Shown: positions 44,507 to 54,140, counted from the first letter of the stretch. The stretch: 64,000 nt of DNA from Streptomyces endocoffeicus (GCF_016741935.1 NZ_JAERRG010000002.1:585578-649577); one strand, 5' to 3'. A program made the numbers and translations. The notes: generated from the sequence alone by a model not told the origin.

Positions 44507-45718
44507 ATGACGCAATCGCCGCAGACGCCGCACCCGGAGCGGACGCAGCTGCGGATCGGACCCCATACGGTCCAGCCGCCGGTCGTCCTGGCACCGATGG
44601 CCGGGATCACCAACGCTCCGTTCCGCACCCTGTGCAGGGAGTTCTCGGGCGGCAAGGGACTGTTCGTCAGCGAGATGATCACCACCCGGGCGCTGGTGGA
44701 GCGGGACGCCAAGACGATGCGGCTGATCCACTTCGACGGCACCGAGAAGCCGCGCTCCATCCAGCTGTACGGAGTGGACCCGGTGACCGTCGGCAAGGCC
44801 GTCCAGATGATCGTGGACGAGGACCTCGCCGACCACATCGACCTCAACTTCGGCTGCCCGGTGCCCAAGGTGACCCGTAAGGGCGGCGGCTCGGCGCTTC
44901 CGTACAAGCGGCATCTGCTGCGCTCGATCCTGCGCGAGGCCGTGACCGCGGCGGGCCCGCTGCCGGTGACCATGAAGATGCGCAAGGGCATCGACGACGA
45001 CCACATCACCTACCTCGACGCGGGCCGGATCGCGGTCGAGGAGGGCGTGACCGCGATCGCCCTGCACGGCCGCACCGCGGCCCAGCACTACGGCGGCACC
45101 GCCGACTGGGAGGCGATCGCCCGCCTGAAGGAGGCCGTCCCCGAGATCCCGGTGCTGGGCAACGGCGACATCTGGTCCGCCGACGACGCGGTCCGGATGA
45201 TGCGCGAGACGGGCTGTGACGGGGTGGTCGTGGGGCGCGGCTGCCTGGGGCGGCCCTGGCTCTTCGGCGATCTGGTGGCCGCGTTCGAACCGGGCGGCGG
45301 GGCGTCGGTGTCCGGCCCCGGGGCGCCGGGGTCCGACTCCGGGGCACCGGGGTACGCGCGGCCGACGTTCAAGGAGGTCGCGGCCGTGATGCGCCGCCAC
45401 GCCGAGCTGCTCGCCGAGTGGCTGGAGGACGAGGAGCGCGGCGTGATCGACTTCCGTAAGCATGTCGCCTGGTACACCAAGGGCTTCTCGGTGGGCTCGG
45501 AGATGCGCAAGCGACTGGCGATCACCTCGTCCCTCGCCGAGCTGGACGCCCTGCTGGCCGAGCTGGACCTGGACCAGGAGTGGCCCCCCGGCGCCGACGG
45601 CCCGCGCGGCCGCACCTCGGGCCGCAACCGGGTGGTGCTGCCCGACGGCTGGCTGGACGACCCGTACGACCGCGCGGGCGTCGGCGCGGACGCCGAGCTC
45701 GACACCTCGGGCGGCTGA
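44507..45718 (+). CDS. dusB: tRNA dihydrouridine synthase (DusB family)
   Basis: 403-aa flavoenzyme that reduces uridines in the tRNA D loop using FMN and NADPH. TIM barrel with VVLAPMAGITNAPFR at the start, the catalytic Cys in DLNFGCPVPKVTRKGGGSAL, IALHGRTAAQHY and the FMN-phosphate site GNGDIWS ... GVVVGRGCLGRPW; a helical C-terminal domain follows. The ATG at 44507 with GAGGAAG is used; longer frames run through the repeats. A Gly/Pro/Ser-rich insert (about 265-285) interrupts the domain junction. Confidence 0.93.
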   Translation: MTQSPQTPHPERTQLRIGPHTVQPPVVLAPMAGITNAPFRTLCREFSGGKGLFVSEMITTRALVERDAKTMRLIHFDGTEKPRSIQLYGVDPVTVGKAVQMIVDEDLADHIDLNFGCPVPKVTRKGGGSALPYKRHLLRSILREAVTAAGPLPVTMKMRKGIDDDHITYLDAGRIAVEEGVTAIALHGRTAAQHYGGTADWEAIARLKEAVPEIPVLGNGDIWSADDAVRMMRETGCDGVVVGRGCLGRPWLFGDLVAAFEPGGGASVSGPGAPGSDSGAPGYARPTFKEVAAVMRRHAELLAEWLEDEERGVIDFRKHVAWYTKGFSVGSEMRKRLAITSSLAELDALLAELDLDQEWPPGADGPRGRTSGRNRVVLPDGWLDDPYDRAGVGADAELDTSGG

Positions 45719-45738
45719 GCCTGGTAGACGGGGGCGTA

Positions 45739-45780
45739 AACCGGGTAAGGGGCGACCGGAACCGGGTAAGGGGCGACCGG
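45739..45780. repeat. Perfect 21-bp tandem duplication before the conflict cassette
   Basis: A 21-base unit beginning AACCGGGTAAGG and ending GGCGACCGG is repeated exactly at 45739-45759 and 45760-45780, between dusB and the hydrolase gene that starts the four-gene cassette. It could be regulatory or a slippage product. Confidence 0.85.
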
Positions 45781-45876
45781 CGGCGGGCTCCGTAGTCCGG
45801 GGGTCACATGGGGTCATCACCGGTTAAAGTGATGGGCTCGTGGTCGCGGTGGGATCTGGACGATCTGGGGGGATCG

Positions 45877-47127
45877 GTGGCAAGCGTCGTCTTCGTCCAC
45901 GGCACGGGGGTCCGGGCCAAGTCGTACGAGAAGAGCCTCGCGCGGGTCGTGAGCGGCCTGGGGCGGGTGAGAGCCGATATCCCGGTCGCCCGCTGTTTCT
46001 GGGGCGAGGAGCACGGAGCCTCGCTGGGGCTCGGCGGGGCGTCGCTCCCGGTGCGCACGAAGAACCGCGGCGTCGGCGGTGACGGCGCGCTGGACGAGGA
46101 CGATCCGCTGGCCGTCTGGGCGCTGCTGGAGGTCGATCCGCTCGCGGAGCTGCGGGAGTTCGCGCAGGCGGCGCACGACGACGGCGAGGAGACGGGCTTC
46201 GCGCCCGGCCGCGTCGACCCCTGGGAGACCGTCGCCGACAAGGTGCGCGGCCTGACGCTGGAGCCGGTGGCGCCCGGGGCGGAGGAGTCCGGCGGCAGCC
46301 TGCCGCGGCTCATCGCGGATCTCGCGCCGCATCTCGACGAGGCCGCCGACCGGGTTGCCGACGAGATCTCCGGCAGTCTGGGCGGCACCTCGCCCGCCGA
46401 CGGCATCGAGCCCCTCGCGGCCCGCGCCGTGTACGCCCTGGCCGTCCAGCGCGCCGAGGGCCCGTACGGCGACGACGAGCCGCTCGCGGTGGACGGCGCC
46501 GACCGCGACACGGTCGTCGGCGCGCTCACCGATCAGCTGGGCGGCGGCGACCGGGGCGGATTCATCGCCGGTGCCGCGAAGGCCGTCGCCGTACGGGCGC
46601 TCAACTCCTATCTCTCGCCGCTGTCTTCACTGGCCCATACCTTCCGCGGCGGGATCACCAAGGGTGCCGTCCCGGCCAGTGGTGACATCCTCCGCTACCA
46701 GGTGCGCGGCGCCGGAGTGCGCGCCGCGATCCGGGCGGCGGTGGGCGACGCGATCGAGTCGGGGAACGGCCCGGTGGTGCTGCTCGCCCACAGCCTCGGC
46801 GGTATCGCCTGTGTCGATCTGCTCGCCGAGCCCGATCCGCCCGCCGGGGTGGAGCTGCTGGTGACGGTCGGCTCCCAGGCGCCGTTCCTCTACGAACTGG
46901 ACGCGCTCACCGCGCTGCGCCGCGACGAACCGCTGCCGGCCGCGTTCCCCCGCTGGATCAACGTCTATGACGAGCAGGATCTGCTCGGCTTCGTCGGGGA
47001 GAAGGTCTTCCCCGGCCGGGTCACCGATCTGCGCGTCAACACCCGCCAGCCCTTCCCGCGCGCCCACACCTCGTACTTCGCCCACCAGCGGCTGTACGAC
47101 CTGCTGGCCCCGGAGCTGCCGAAGTGA
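45877..47127 (+). CDS. Alpha/beta hydrolase, first gene of the conflict cassette
   Basis: 416-aa serine hydrolase of the lipase/PGAP1-like type. Oxyanion loop VVFVHGTGVR at the start, nucleophile Ser306 in LLAHSLGGIA, candidate acid Asp365 or Asp368 in NVYDEQDLLGF, and His397 in PRAHTSYF complete a triad. A large, mostly helical insertion (about 30-285) separates the first strand from the nucleophile. GTG at 45877 follows GGGGGG; an ATG at 45808 would add 23 residues. The stop overlaps the next GTG (GTGA), so it is co-translated with the caspase-like gene. Substrate unknown; possibly a lipid, ester or peptide target. Confidence 0.75.
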   Translation: MASVVFVHGTGVRAKSYEKSLARVVSGLGRVRADIPVARCFWGEEHGASLGLGGASLPVRTKNRGVGGDGALDEDDPLAVWALLEVDPLAELREFAQAAHDDGEETGFAPGRVDPWETVADKVRGLTLEPVAPGAEESGGSLPRLIADLAPHLDEAADRVADEISGSLGGTSPADGIEPLAARAVYALAVQRAEGPYGDDEPLAVDGADRDTVVGALTDQLGGGDRGGFIAGAAKAVAVRALNSYLSPLSSLAHTFRGGITKGAVPASGDILRYQVRGAGVRAAIRAAVGDAIESGNGPVVLLAHSLGGIACVDLLAEPDPPAGVELLVTVGSQAPFLYELDALTALRRDEPLPAAFPRWINVYDEQDLLGFVGEKVFPGRVTDLRVNTRQPFPRAHTSYFAHQRLYDLLAPELPK

Positions 47128-49349
47128 CAGCGGTGGAGCACGACTGGCGCCGCACCCATGCCGTGATCGTGGCGGTCGAGCAGTACCGCGGCGGTGACGG
47201 CTGGACCCTCGACGGCCCGGTGAACGACGCGCTCGCGATGCGGACGTGGCTGACCGGGCTGGGCGTGCCGGCGGAGAACATCCGCCTGCTGGCCTCGCCC
47301 ACGGAGGGGAACAAGGCCGCCGTGGAAGCGGCGGACCGCGACTACCGCCCGGCGGACGGCCCCACCATCCGTCAGGTCTTCATGGAGGAGCTGCGGTCCC
47401 TCGACGCGGACCGGCTGTGGATCTACTGGGCGGGGCACGGCGTACAGGCCCCGGGAGGCCGCTGGAGCCTGCTGTACCCGGAGACGCGGGACCGGGACAT
47501 GCGGGGTCTCGACGCGCTGAACCTGATGACGCTGCTGCGCACCGAGCATCTGCCGAAGTCGGGCATGGGCCGGGTCACCGTGATCATCGACGCCTGCTGG
47601 CAGGCCCTTCCGCTCCGCACCCACCTGATGGTCGCCGAGCCGGAAACGCTCACCAGGAAGCCGGTGATCAACAAATCCCGTGAGATCTACTGGATGCGCG
47701 CCTGTCAGCCCGGGGCGGTGTCCAAGAACCAGCAGGGCGCGGGGCTGTTCACCTCCGTGCTGTTACGGCAGCTCGAAGCGGCCTCCGCCGGTGGCGTGGC
47801 GCCGGACCTCGACCGGGTGTGGCAGGGGGTCCGGGACGAGTTCGCGCGGCTGGGCCGGGATGAGGGCCTGCGGCAGTTCCCGACCGTGCACATCAGCAGG
47901 GGGGACGGGAACGGCGAGGACGTTCCGCTCGGCCGGCCCCGTTCGCCGCTGGACGAGCAGAAGCGGCGGGAGCGCGGCAAGCTGATCCATGCGGTCGGCG
48001 CGCTGCTGGGGGAGCGTCCCGGCCGCGCGGCGGAAGTCGTCGTCGGGCTCTGGGAGCAGTTCACCACCGAACCGCCGAGCACGACGCCTCCCTCGGCCGA
48101 GGAACTGGTCGACTGGGCGCTGGAGAACCCGCACGGCACCGTCACCCTCCTCGCGGAGCTCAGCGACCGGGCCCCGGTCCGTCCGGAGATCAGTAAGGCA
48201 TGTCACGCCCTCCAGAACCAGTGGCTGACCCGCGCCGAATACGCGGAGCTGACCGGGCTGCTGGAGCGGCTGGGGCAGCGGGGGCGGTGTGACCTCGCCG
48301 AGGAGGCCCGTTCGCTGTTCGGCCTCGTCGAGCTGCCGTTCCACGATCCGGCCCGGCTCGCCGACGCGCTGGAGGAGCTGCTGCCCAAGCCGGACCGGCT
48401 CCCCCAACTGCTCAGGGTCGTGGAGCGCTTCGCGGCCGTCGACGACGGGCCGGTCGCCGCCGAACTGCGCGCCTGGTCGCTGCGGTGCGCCGAACGGCTG
48501 GGGCTGAAGGGCCAGCTGATGGAGCGGCGCGGCGAGGCCACGGAGTACGCCGAGGCGCTCAAGGCGAACGGGCTCGCCCAGGACCAGGGGGCACCTCCCG
48601 GCGGTGGCCGGGGGAGCATCCAGATCCGGCTCCACCGGTCCAGCGGCCCCGGACAGCTGCGCGGGTACGAGGTGTGGACGCGGCGCGGCGAGGACGTCCA
48701 CGCCCTGGCCAAGGTGGACACCCCCGCCTCCCTGGACGAGATACAGGACGGCCTCGAAGCCCTGCTGAGCGCCCAGCCCTACGCCCCGGACACCCTGCTG
48801 GAGTTCTTCGTCTCCGCCACCGACCTCGAACTGGCCGTACACCAATGGCAGTTCGCCCGGCCCGTCAAGCGCCATCTGGGCACGGACTATCCGGTCGTCA
48901 TGCGCTGCACCGAATTCCGCGAATCCCAGCGCCACGATCTGTGGAAGCGCCGCTGGGACCGGGTCGGCACCGCCGGCACCCAGGAACTGCGCTGGCTGCC
49001 GGGCCATATGGACTGCGGTGAGGTGTACCGCGTCGTCCAGCAGTCCATGGACACTCCGGGCGCGCTGACGACCACCCCCTCGCGGGCCCGTGCCGACCTG
49101 TTCAACGCCTGTCTGTTCGGCGGGGTACCCGTCCTCATATGGCACGGCGAGGCGGAACCGTCCATAGCGGAGGACGAGATACGCGAACTGCTCGGCGCGG
49201 AGCGGCCCCTGCGCTCCCTTCCCCAGCGGCTGCGTGAACTCCGCTCCGACAGCGACCCCTACAAGAGCCACCACGGCAGCCATATGGCCCTCCTGTGGGA
49301 CGATCCGCACCGCCCGCTCCCCGACCCACTCGACCTGTCCGCACCCTGA
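47124..49349 (+). CDS. Caspase-like protease with effector-associated and VMAP-C-type domains
   Basis: 741-aa protein. An N-terminal caspase-fold peptidase (about 10-230) shows THAVIVAVEQY, catalytic His105 in YWAGHG and Cys158 in VIIDACWQ. A central helical region (about 280-480) contains VDWALENPHGTVTLLAELSDR, like effector-associated domains. The C-terminal 240 residues match the VMAP-C pattern: HQWQFARPVKRHLGTDYPVVMR, WKRRWD, GGVPVLIWH and the closing HMALLWDDPHRPLPDP. In known systems VMAP acts with MoxR and vWA proteins to gate an effector, here the protease itself. GTG start overlaps the hydrolase stop. Confidence 0.85.
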   Translation: MTAVEHDWRRTHAVIVAVEQYRGGDGWTLDGPVNDALAMRTWLTGLGVPAENIRLLASPTEGNKAAVEAADRDYRPADGPTIRQVFMEELRSLDADRLWIYWAGHGVQAPGGRWSLLYPETRDRDMRGLDALNLMTLLRTEHLPKSGMGRVTVIIDACWQALPLRTHLMVAEPETLTRKPVINKSREIYWMRACQPGAVSKNQQGAGLFTSVLLRQLEAASAGGVAPDLDRVWQGVRDEFARLGRDEGLRQFPTVHISRGDGNGEDVPLGRPRSPLDEQKRRERGKLIHAVGALLGERPGRAAEVVVGLWEQFTTEPPSTTPPSAEELVDWALENPHGTVTLLAELSDRAPVRPEISKACHALQNQWLTRAEYAELTGLLERLGQRGRCDLAEEARSLFGLVELPFHDPARLADALEELLPKPDRLPQLLRVVERFAAVDDGPVAAELRAWSLRCAERLGLKGQLMERRGEATEYAEALKANGLAQDQGAPPGGGRGSIQIRLHRSSGPGQLRGYEVWTRRGEDVHALAKVDTPASLDEIQDGLEALLSAQPYAPDTLLEFFVSATDLELAVHQWQFARPVKRHLGTDYPVVMRCTEFRESQRHDLWKRRWDRVGTAGTQELRWLPGHMDCGEVYRVVQQSMDTPGALTTTPSRARADLFNACLFGGVPVLIWHGEAEPSIAEDEIRELLGAERPLRSLPQRLRELRSDSDPYKSHHGSHMALLWDDPHRPLPDPLDLSAP

Positions 49350-49364
49350 GGAGAGACGAAGAAG

Positions 49365-50327
49365 ATGGCACAGGACTGGAGGCTCTTCCAGGGCGGCGAC
49401 ACCCGGCCCCACGAGGTGGAGACCTGGCCCCCCGCCCCGCCGTGGCGGCGCTTCGGCGACGACGCGCGGCGCCGGGACAAGAAGCGGCCGCTGCCGTATC
49501 TGATCTCCGACGAGGACCGCGACGTCGTCAACATGGCGCTGCATCTGCACCGCCCGCTGCTGGTCACCGGCCGCCCCGGCACCGGCAAGTCGACCCTGGC
49601 CCACGCCATCGCCCGCGAGCTGATGCTGGGCGAGGTGCTGCACTGGCCGGTCAACAGCCGCTCCACGCTCACCGAGGGCCTCTACTCGTACGACGCGGTG
49701 GGCAGGCTGCGCGAAGCCTCCCTCAAGCGGCGCGCCGACGAGACCGTCGCGGCCGAGCCGGACATCGGCGACTATCTGCGGCTCGGCGCCCTCGGCACCG
49801 CGCTGCTCCCGGCCGGGAAGCCGCGAGTGCTGCTCGTGGACGAGCTCGACAAGGGCGATGTCGACCTGCCCAATGACCTCCTTACGGTCTTCGAGGAGGG
49901 CGAGTTCGAGATTCCGGAGCTGGCCCGCCTGGGGGAGGGGAGGACGGTCCAGGTGCAGTACGCCGGCTCCCGCGAGAAGACCGGGATCACCAGCGGCTGG
50001 GTCAGCTGCTCCGTCTTCCCCGTCGTCGTCATCACCAGCAACGGCGAGCGCGAGTTCCCCCCGGCGTTTCTGCGCCGCTGCGTCCGGCTCGACCTCAAGC
50101 AGCCCGACGAGGCACAGCTCCAGCGGATCGTCACCATGCATCTGGGCGAGGAGGTCGGCGCGCGGGCCCAGGAGCTGATCGCCGACTTCGTGTCCCGGCG
50201 CAACGAGCGGGAGCTGGCCACCGATCAGCTGCTCAACGCGGTCCGGCTGCGCTCCTCCGGGGTGCGGGTCGACCAGGACGTCCTCGACAAGCTGTTCCGC
50301 TCGCTGAACGAAGTCGACGCGCAATGA
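49365..50327 (+). CDS. MoxR-type AAA+ ATPase
   Basis: 320-aa AAA+ ATPase. Walker A GRPGTGKST at 69-77, a sensor-like VNSRSTLTEGLYSYDAVGRL, Walker B VLLVDELDK at 155-163, sensor 1 VVITSNGEREFPPAFLRRC including the Arg finger region. It is of the MoxR branch that works as a chaperone-like motor on vWA partners. ATG at 49365 has GAGGAG upstream, 15 bases after the caspase gene; its stop overlaps the next ATG (ATGA). Energy-providing component of the cassette. Confidence 0.92.
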   Translation: MAQDWRLFQGGDTRPHEVETWPPAPPWRRFGDDARRRDKKRPLPYLISDEDRDVVNMALHLHRPLLVTGRPGTGKSTLAHAIARELMLGEVLHWPVNSRSTLTEGLYSYDAVGRLREASLKRRADETVAAEPDIGDYLRLGALGTALLPAGKPRVLLVDELDKGDVDLPNDLLTVFEEGEFEIPELARLGEGRTVQVQYAGSREKTGITSGWVSCSVFPVVVITSNGEREFPPAFLRRCVRLDLKQPDEAQLQRIVTMHLGEEVGARAQELIADFVSRRNERELATDQLLNAVRLRSSGVRVDQDVLDKLFRSLNEVDAQ

Positions 50328-53300
50328 TCGAGCGGCTGTGCGCCCTGCTGGAGGACGCGGGGGTCGAGCTCTCCGAGGTGGAGCTGCGCGACGTCCTGTG
50401 GTTCGCCGCCACCACCGCCCCGGCGCGCGGCGAAGGGGACGGCGACGAACCGCCGCCGTCCCGGCGTCCCGCCGCGCCCGGCTCCGGCGCGGCCGACGGC
50501 GAGGACGAGGCGAAGGGCGCCCAGCGGCAGCTCCCCGGGGCACTCACCCCCGGCGAACCCGAGCCAGGGCCCCTCGTCCCCGCCGGGCTCTACGCCCCCG
50601 GCGCCGCCCGCCCCGCCGCGGCCCGCCCGGCGCGTGCCGTCGGCGTCCGGGGCGTCCGGGCGCTCCCCGGGACGCGCCGGCTGTCCCGCGCGCTGCGGCC
50701 GCTGCGGCGCAGCGTGCCGTCCCGCACCTCCTTCCGCGTCGACGAGACCGCCACCGCCGAGTGGATCGCCGAGACCGGTCTGCCGGACGTGGTGCTGCGC
50801 CCCCGCCCGGAGCGCTGGCTGAGCGTCGCGCTCATCGTGGACGACGGCCCCTCGATGGTGCTGTGGCAGCAGCTCGCCGCCGAGGTGCGCGGACTGCTGG
50901 AGCGTCAGGGCGCCTTCCGCTCCGTACGGACCTACGGCCTGGACAGCGCCGACGAGGACCGGCCGGTGCTCAGGGCCCGCCCGTACGCCCCCGGCGCCCC
51001 GCGCCGCACCGCCCGCCAGCTCACCGACACCTCCGGCCGCACCGTGATGCTGGTCCTCTCGGACGGGGTGGGCCCGGGGTGGCGCGGCGGCGCGATCCCG
51101 CGGCTGCTGCGCCGCTGGGCCCGCCACTCGCCGGTGGCGGTGCTCCAGCCACTGCCCGCGCGGATGTGGCCGGAGCGCGGTATGCCCACCCAGCGGCTGC
51201 TGGTCGACGCGGGCGGCCGCGAGGGCGCGCCGGGCCGCGCGCTGACGGTGCGCCATCCGGTGCTGCCGCGCGGCCTGGTGTCGTACGACGGCACGACACC
51301 GGTGCCCGTGCTGGAGCTGGCCGAGGGCGAGCTGGGCGCGTGGGCGGCGCTCACCGGTACGGGCGGCGGCGGTGAGCCGCTGCCGGTGATGCTGCTGGAC
51401 GGCGCCGAGAAGCCGGTGGCCGCGCGGGCCACGGCCCATGTCCCCCAGCCGACGGCCGAGGAGCGGCTGCGCCGCTTCCGGGGCGCAGCCTCGCCCGAGG
51501 CCCAGCGCCTGGCCGGGGCGCTGGCCACGGTCCATCCGCTGACGCTGCCGGTGATGCGGCTGATCCACCAGGCGGGCGCGGGCCGTGGGGAGCGCTTCCA
51601 CCCGGCGCAGCTGGCCGAGGTGTTCCTGGGCGGGCTGCTGCGCGGACGGGAGGGGAGCGCGGAGGAGTACGAGTTCCACCCGGGCGTCGCGGACCTGCTG
51701 CTGGACGCGGTCAGGACCTCGGACGCGCTGGAGACGGCGGCGCAGGTCACCGAGTTCCTGCTGCACCGCCAGGGCAGCGGGCCCGAGTTCCGCGCCCGGC
51801 TCTCCGGCGACCACGGGGACTCCCGGGTGGCCGAGGAGGCCCGCCCGTTCGCGGCGGCGTCACTGGAGCTGCTGTCGCGGCTTGGGCTGCTGGAGGACGC
51901 GGCGGAGGACGAACCGCCGGAGCGGGAGGAGCCCCCGCGGCCGCCGCCCGGACCGCCCACCCCGCCCCCGACGCGTGAGGTCCCGCCCCGTTCCTACACC
52001 TCCGAACGGGTCCAGCCGCTGATGATCGCGCTGGTGCGGCGGATCGCGGCGGAGGAGGGACTGCCGAGGGGAGTGCGCTATCAGGTCGACCAGGTGCTGG
52101 ACAACGCCGACGGGCGGAACGAGGAATCCGGCTGGTGGGGCGTGCGGCTTGTGCCCAACTTGGCCCATGGGCTCGTCAGGGCCGGATGGGGGGCCCACGC
52201 CGAGGAGCTGAAGGCGGCGGCGCGGGAGCAGATCGCGGGGCTGAGGTCTGCCGAGGACCTCGAATCCCGCAATCTCCGCGGGCATCTGGCGCTCACCCTG
52301 AACAAGCTCGGGGAGCACGACGAGGCGGAGCGCGAGCTGCGGGCGGTGGTCGCGGTCTCGGCGCGGGTGCACGGCGAGGAGCACGACTACACGCTCTTCG
52401 CCCGCAGCTACCTCGTGGACCTGCTGCACGACGCCGGGCGGCTGGAGGCGGCGGCGGAGGAGTCCCGCACGCTGCTCGAGGCGTGGGACCGGCGGGAGGG
52501 CGGCGACCATCGGGCGGAGGTCCTGTCCCGGCGCCAGGCCTATGGGCGGGTGCTGCTGGACCTCGCGCGCGTGGAGGAGGCCGCGCGGGAGTTCCGGGCC
52601 GTGGCCGCCGGCCGGCGGGAGCTGGACGGCCCCACGCATGTCAGGACCGTGACCGCGCGGGGCTGGCTGGCCGCCGCGCTGCGCAGGCTCGGGCTGTACG
52701 ACGAGGCCGAGGCCGAGCTGCGGTCGGCGGTCGAGGACTGCCGCTCGGCGGAGTCGGAGGTGGACGAGGCGCTGCTGACGGCGGAGTACGCCCTCGGCGA
52801 GATCCTGGACACCAGGCAGCGCAACGAAGAGGCCGAGGCGCTGTGGCGGGAGTTGATCGAGCGGACCGCCGCGGGCCTGAAGCCGTGGAACTGGCGGATC
52901 CGCCGTGCCCGGCGCAACCGCGTTCACCGGCTGCGCGCCCTGGGCCGGTACGCCGAGGCGCAGGCCGAGCTCGACACGCTGGTGGAGGAGACGGTCGGCA
53001 CGCTCGGGAAATGGCATGACGACTCGCTCATCGCCCAGCGGCTGCGCGCGTTCGTCCTGGAGGACCAACGGCGGTACGACGAAGCGCGGCCGATCTACCG
53101 CGAACTCCTGGAGCAGCAGATCCCCGTGTTCGGGGAGGGCCATGCCAACGTTCTGAGCACGCGCTACTGCCTGGCGACCAGCATGCGGCTGGCGGGGCTG
53201 AACGAGGAGGCGCTGGCGGAGTACACCGAGGTGCTCGACGACTGGCTCCGCGTCCTCGGACCGGACGCCCAGTCGACCCTCATGACCCGAGGCGGCCGGG

Positions 53301-53842
53301 CCAGGGTCCTGGCCAACCTGGGACGCCGGGAGGAGGCCGAGGCCGAGTACCGCGTGGTCGTGGAGGCGGAGGCCCGGGTCCTGGGCCGGGACGCGCCGAA
53401 CGCGCTGACGACGCGGCTGAACCTGGCGGCGCTGGTGCGCGATCAGGAGCGCTACGAGGAGGCCGAGGCGGAATTCCGCCAGGTGGTCGAGGGGCGCGTC
53501 CGGGCTCTGGGCGCCGAGGCCGAGTCGACGCTGGCCGCGCGGCACAGCTGGGGGTACGTACTCAACAAGCTCGGCTGGTTCGCGGAGGCCGAGCGGCAGA
53601 TCCGGGAGACGATCGAGGGGCGGCGCCGCGTGCTGGGCCCGGAGCACGTCAACACCCTCTGGACCCGCCACAACCTCGGCATCACCCTCAAGGGCCTCGG
53701 CCGCCTCGACGAGGCGGAGGCCGAATGGCGGGCCGTGGTCGAGATCTGCGAGCGCGCCCTGGGCGAGGAGCACAACTGCGCCGTGCGGACCCGCGAGGCC
53801 CTCGCCGGGTTGCGGGAGCCCGGGGACGACCAGGCGTCCTGA
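50324..53842 (+). CDS. SAV_2336-type vWA-like protein with long TPR tail
   Basis: 1172-aa protein. The N-terminal SAV_2336-related region (about 1-400) opens with IERLCALLEDAGVELSEVELRDVLW, then a Pro-rich linker, then a vWA-like fold with LIVDDGPSMVLWQQL (about 168-182; MIDAS-like DxGxS with Gly in place of one Ser) and VLSDGVGPGWRG. A helical region (about 385-520) and a second Pro-rich linker lead to about twelve 42-residue TPRs of kinesin-light-chain type (about 655-1165; units like LAxxLxxLGRxxEAExxxR). Start overlaps the MoxR stop. The TPR array is a candidate ligand- or phage-protein sensor. Confidence 0.88.
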   Translation: MIERLCALLEDAGVELSEVELRDVLWFAATTAPARGEGDGDEPPPSRRPAAPGSGAADGEDEAKGAQRQLPGALTPGEPEPGPLVPAGLYAPGAARPAAARPARAVGVRGVRALPGTRRLSRALRPLRRSVPSRTSFRVDETATAEWIAETGLPDVVLRPRPERWLSVALIVDDGPSMVLWQQLAAEVRGLLERQGAFRSVRTYGLDSADEDRPVLRARPYAPGAPRRTARQLTDTSGRTVMLVLSDGVGPGWRGGAIPRLLRRWARHSPVAVLQPLPARMWPERGMPTQRLLVDAGGREGAPGRALTVRHPVLPRGLVSYDGTTPVPVLELAEGELGAWAALTGTGGGGEPLPVMLLDGAEKPVAARATAHVPQPTAEERLRRFRGAASPEAQRLAGALATVHPLTLPVMRLIHQAGAGRGERFHPAQLAEVFLGGLLRGREGSAEEYEFHPGVADLLLDAVRTSDALETAAQVTEFLLHRQGSGPEFRARLSGDHGDSRVAEEARPFAAASLELLSRLGLLEDAAEDEPPEREEPPRPPPGPPTPPPTREVPPRSYTSERVQPLMIALVRRIAAEEGLPRGVRYQVDQVLDNADGRNEESGWWGVRLVPNLAHGLVRAGWGAHAEELKAAAREQIAGLRSAEDLESRNLRGHLALTLNKLGEHDEAERELRAVVAVSARVHGEEHDYTLFARSYLVDLLHDAGRLEAAAEESRTLLEAWDRREGGDHRAEVLSRRQAYGRVLLDLARVEEAAREFRAVAAGRRELDGPTHVRTVTARGWLAAALRRLGLYDEAEAELRSAVEDCRSAESEVDEALLTAEYALGEILDTRQRNEEAEALWRELIERTAAGLKPWNWRIRRARRNRVHRLRALGRYAEAQAELDTLVEETVGTLGKWHDDSLIAQRLRAFVLEDQRRYDEARPIYRELLEQQIPVFGEGHANVLSTRYCLATSMRLAGLNEEALAEYTEVLDDWLRVLGPDAQSTLMTRGGRARVLANLGRREEAEAEYRVVVEAEARVLGRDAPNALTTRLNLAALVRDQERYEEAEAEFRQVVEGRVRALGAEAESTLAARHSWGYVLNKLGWFAEAERQIRETIEGRRRVLGPEHVNTLWTRHNLGITLKGLGRLDEAEAEWRAVVEICERALGEEHNCAVRTREALAGLREPGDDQAS

Positions 53843-53879
53843 AATATGGCCCGATGCATTCGCGGGGAACGGCGGGCCC

Positions 53880-53918
53880 CGGTCCCCTGATGCGGAGCGG
53901 GGCCGTATCAGGGGACCG
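53880..53918 (+). terminator. Terminator of the conflict cassette
   Basis: CGGTCCCCTGAT (53880-53891) pairs perfectly with ATCAGGGGACCG (53907-53918) over a 15-base loop, 37 bases after the last cassette gene. No T-run. Confidence 0.75.
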
Positions 53919-54140
53919 CGGACGAGGCTGGTTCGCCGCCGCTCGGCATCAGCGGAGGTGGTCGGCCACCCCGCCCGGCGTGTCGCTCATCTGAGCGTGC
54001 CCCCTCTCGTTGTATCCAAAAGGCGAGACAATGGGCTATGACAAGGCGTGATTCTCGCCACTCTGATCGGCCCTTCGCTCAGATGAGCGGCGACCGGGAG
54101 GTGAACAGGCGGCATCCCGCTGTGCTCACCTCTCCAATGC

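Noticed and set aside
47763..50543. 926-codon antisense frame opposite the caspase and MoxR genes
   Set aside because: Composition typical of an antisense shadow in high-GC DNA; the sense strand has clear catalytic motifs.
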